Part shown: in pieces, positions 33,241 through 34,100 of the stretch | Layout of the letters: each line of letters opens with the position of its first letter | Numbering within the stretch: the first letter of the stretch is position 1 | Assembly (NCBI GenBank): GCA_021404945.1 | Contig: QWHO01000030.1 | Coordinates: 1 to 34,100 of the forward strand | Length of the DNA stretch: 34,100 nucleotides | Source of the DNA: a bacterium CPR1 | GTDB taxonomy: Bacteria > Vulcanimicrobiota > Xenobia > Xenobiales > QWHO01 | Direction: 5' to 3' | Made by a program: the position numbers and the translations under genes | Notes under the pieces: generated by a model | Told to the model about the DNA's origin: nothing | Databases searched by the model: none | Seen by the model: only the letters and a program-made list of their open reading frames with translations

Positions 33241-33388
33241 CGGGTCGCAGACCCGCTGACGTGCTCTCGGGGGCTCCTACTACCCCCACTACCCTGATGG
33301 TCGATTTGGGCGTGCGGCGTGCCGTAGCCAGAAAAGTCTGAGCGTCACGCCGCCGGAAAACCATGTCAAGGGGGTTTCCGGTTGCGCT
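33241..33388 (+). repeat. Structured intergenic element, copy 2
   Basis: Occupies most of the gap between infB and rbfA. The 3' end on the plus strand abuts the infB stop codon. Hairpins: CGGGTC-GCA-GACCCG (33241-33255); GGGGG (33270-33274) with CCCCC (33284-33288); GGCGTG (from about 33317) with CACGCC (ending near 33351); CCGGAAA (33353-33359) with TTTCCGG (33375-33381). Shares with copy 1 the blocks GCTCTCGGGGGC-TCC and GCGTC-N-CGC-N-GCCGGAAAAC...TGTCA...GGGGGTT...TGCGCT, in the same order and strand but with different spacing (90 versus 75 nt between blocks). On the operon strand it reads as the reverse complement. Confidence 0.65.
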
Positions 33389-33389
33389 C

Positions 33390-34100
33390 CTAGAGGCTCT
33401 CGCGCTCCTTATACTCCTTCTTGAAGGCTTCGACAATGTCGCCCTCTTGCAGGTCAGGGTAGTTCAGCACGGAGAGACCACACTCGTACCCTTCGGTGAC
33501 CTCTTTCACGTCGTCCTTAAAGCGTTTGAGCGACTCCAATTTGCCGACGTAAGCGATCACGCCTTCGCGCACGACTCGCACCTCGGCATCGCGAGTGATC
33601 TTTCCTTCGGTGACGTAGCAGCCAGCCACCCGACCCACCTTGGTGATCTTGAAGATCTGACGCACCTCCACTTTGCCGAGCTCGACTTCGGAGACGTCGG
33701 GTGAAAGCAGGCCGGTCATGGCCTTCTTAATATCTTCAATCACGTGGTAAATAACTCGATAGAGGCGGATATCCACCCCTTCCTGATCGGCCAGGCGCTT
33801 GACCGAAGTATCTGGCCGGACGTTGAAACCGATGACAATAGCGTCGGAAGCGCTGGCCAGCATAATATCCGATTCGCTGATGGCGCCCACCGCCGAGTGG
33901 ACGATGGTCAGCCGAACCTCGTCGGTGGACAGTTTCTCGAGGGAAGCCCGCAAAGCCTCGACACTCCCGTGGCCTTCAGCCTTCAAGAGCAGCTTGAGGT
34001 CCTTGACTTCGCCTGCCGAAATACCGGCGAACAGATCGTCGAGCGTGGTGCGAGAGCCCGAGTGGATACGTGCGTGGCGACTCTTTTGAGTGCGAGCCTC
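33390..34100 (-). CDS. infB: Translation initiation factor IF-2, C-terminal part (cut by window edge)
   Basis: The last ~236 residues are visible, reading from the right edge into the frame ending at TAG 33390. They contain LDDLFAGISAGEVKDLKLLLK, the HGSVEAL region of domain 3 (cf. KADVQGSVEAL in E. coli), RLTIVHSAVGAISESDIMLASASDAIVIGFNVRP, VDIRLYRVIYHVIEDIKKAMTGLL and KVGRVAGCYVTEGKITRD in the beta-barrel domain C2 that binds fMet-tRNA. IF-2 is the GTPase that delivers initiator tRNA. The G-domain lies beyond the window. It is the first visible gene of the infB-rbfA pair. Confidence 0.97.
   Translation of the reverse strand, partial: EARTQKSRHARIHSGSRTTLDDLFAGISAGEVKDLKLLLKAEGHGSVEALRASLEKLSTDEVRLTIVHSAVGAISESDIMLASASDAIVIGFNVRPDTSVKRLADQEGVDIRLYRVIYHVIEDIKKAMTGLLSPDVSEVELGKVEVRQIFKITKVGRVAGCYVTEGKITRDAEVRVVREGVIAYVGKLESLKRFKDDVKEVTEGYECGLSVLNYPDLQEGDIVEAFKKEYKERESL

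Overview
The window is a bacterial chromosomal segment of high GC content with dense packing and many 4-nt gene overlaps. It is mostly housekeeping and metabolic genes; I see no phage, transposase, CRISPR or rRNA/tRNA gene. The single-subunit cytochrome b558-type SdhC, a ThrS without a TGS domain, the infC-rpmI-rplT and infB-rbfA clusters, YqeG, an ECF S-component and a GAF/SpoIIE phosphatase point to a poorly characterised high-GC phylum outside the Gamma-/Alphaproteobacteria. I cannot name the phylum from sequence alone.

Layout. 1-7.5 kb (minus): thrS, a translationally coupled 1178-residue orphan, then sdhC-sdhA (sdhA runs off the left edge). 7.6-10.9 kb (plus): a YtxH-type membrane protein, an atypical SDR of NDUFA9 type, a lone ABC-2 type permease and an unknown protein. 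10.9-13.5 kb (minus): a paired catalytic/non-catalytic M16 peptidase operon. 13.5-16.6 kb (plus): a strong promoter, a leader with a terminator-like hairpin, infC with an AUU start, rpmI, rplT and a YcaO-family gene that overlaps the rplT stop codon. 16.6-19 kb (plus): a structured intergenic repeat, a PHO-box-like tandem repeat, a Gly/Pro/Lys-rich protein with a GGCCGGG motif, a terminator, then yqeG, yggX and an unknown gene. 19-22.7 kb (minus): a fused alpha/beta 2-oxoacid dehydrogenase E1, a small Cys/acidic protein and an HD-domain hydrolase. 22.9-25.1 kb (plus): a TPR/SEC-C protein broken by a frameshift and a URO-D-family protein. 25.1-25.6 kb (minus): an ECF transporter S component. 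25.7-31.1 kb (plus): an O-antigen-ligase-like/TPR membrane protein, a small unknown protein, an isolated unit for a 25-residue peptide and a multi-GAF SpoIIE-type phosphatase. 31.1-31.3 kb: a convergent, AT-richer gap with clustered DnaA-box-like sites. 31.3-34.1 kb: an M29 aminopeptidase (minus), a glycine-zipper membrane protein (plus) antisense to the tail of rbfA, then rbfA and infB (minus, infB runs off the right edge), with a second copy of the intergenic repeat between rbfA and infB.

The most notable points are: (i) a YcaO enzyme with tetracysteine motif coupled to a ribosomal protein operon, whose start appears to be a CTG upstream of the first ATG/GTG; (ii) an AUU-initiated infC behind a possible attenuator; (iii) two diverged copies of a structured intergenic element; (iv) a self-contained promoter-sORF-terminator unit for a 25-residue peptide; and (v) NTGA stop/start overlaps that use all four NTG codons.
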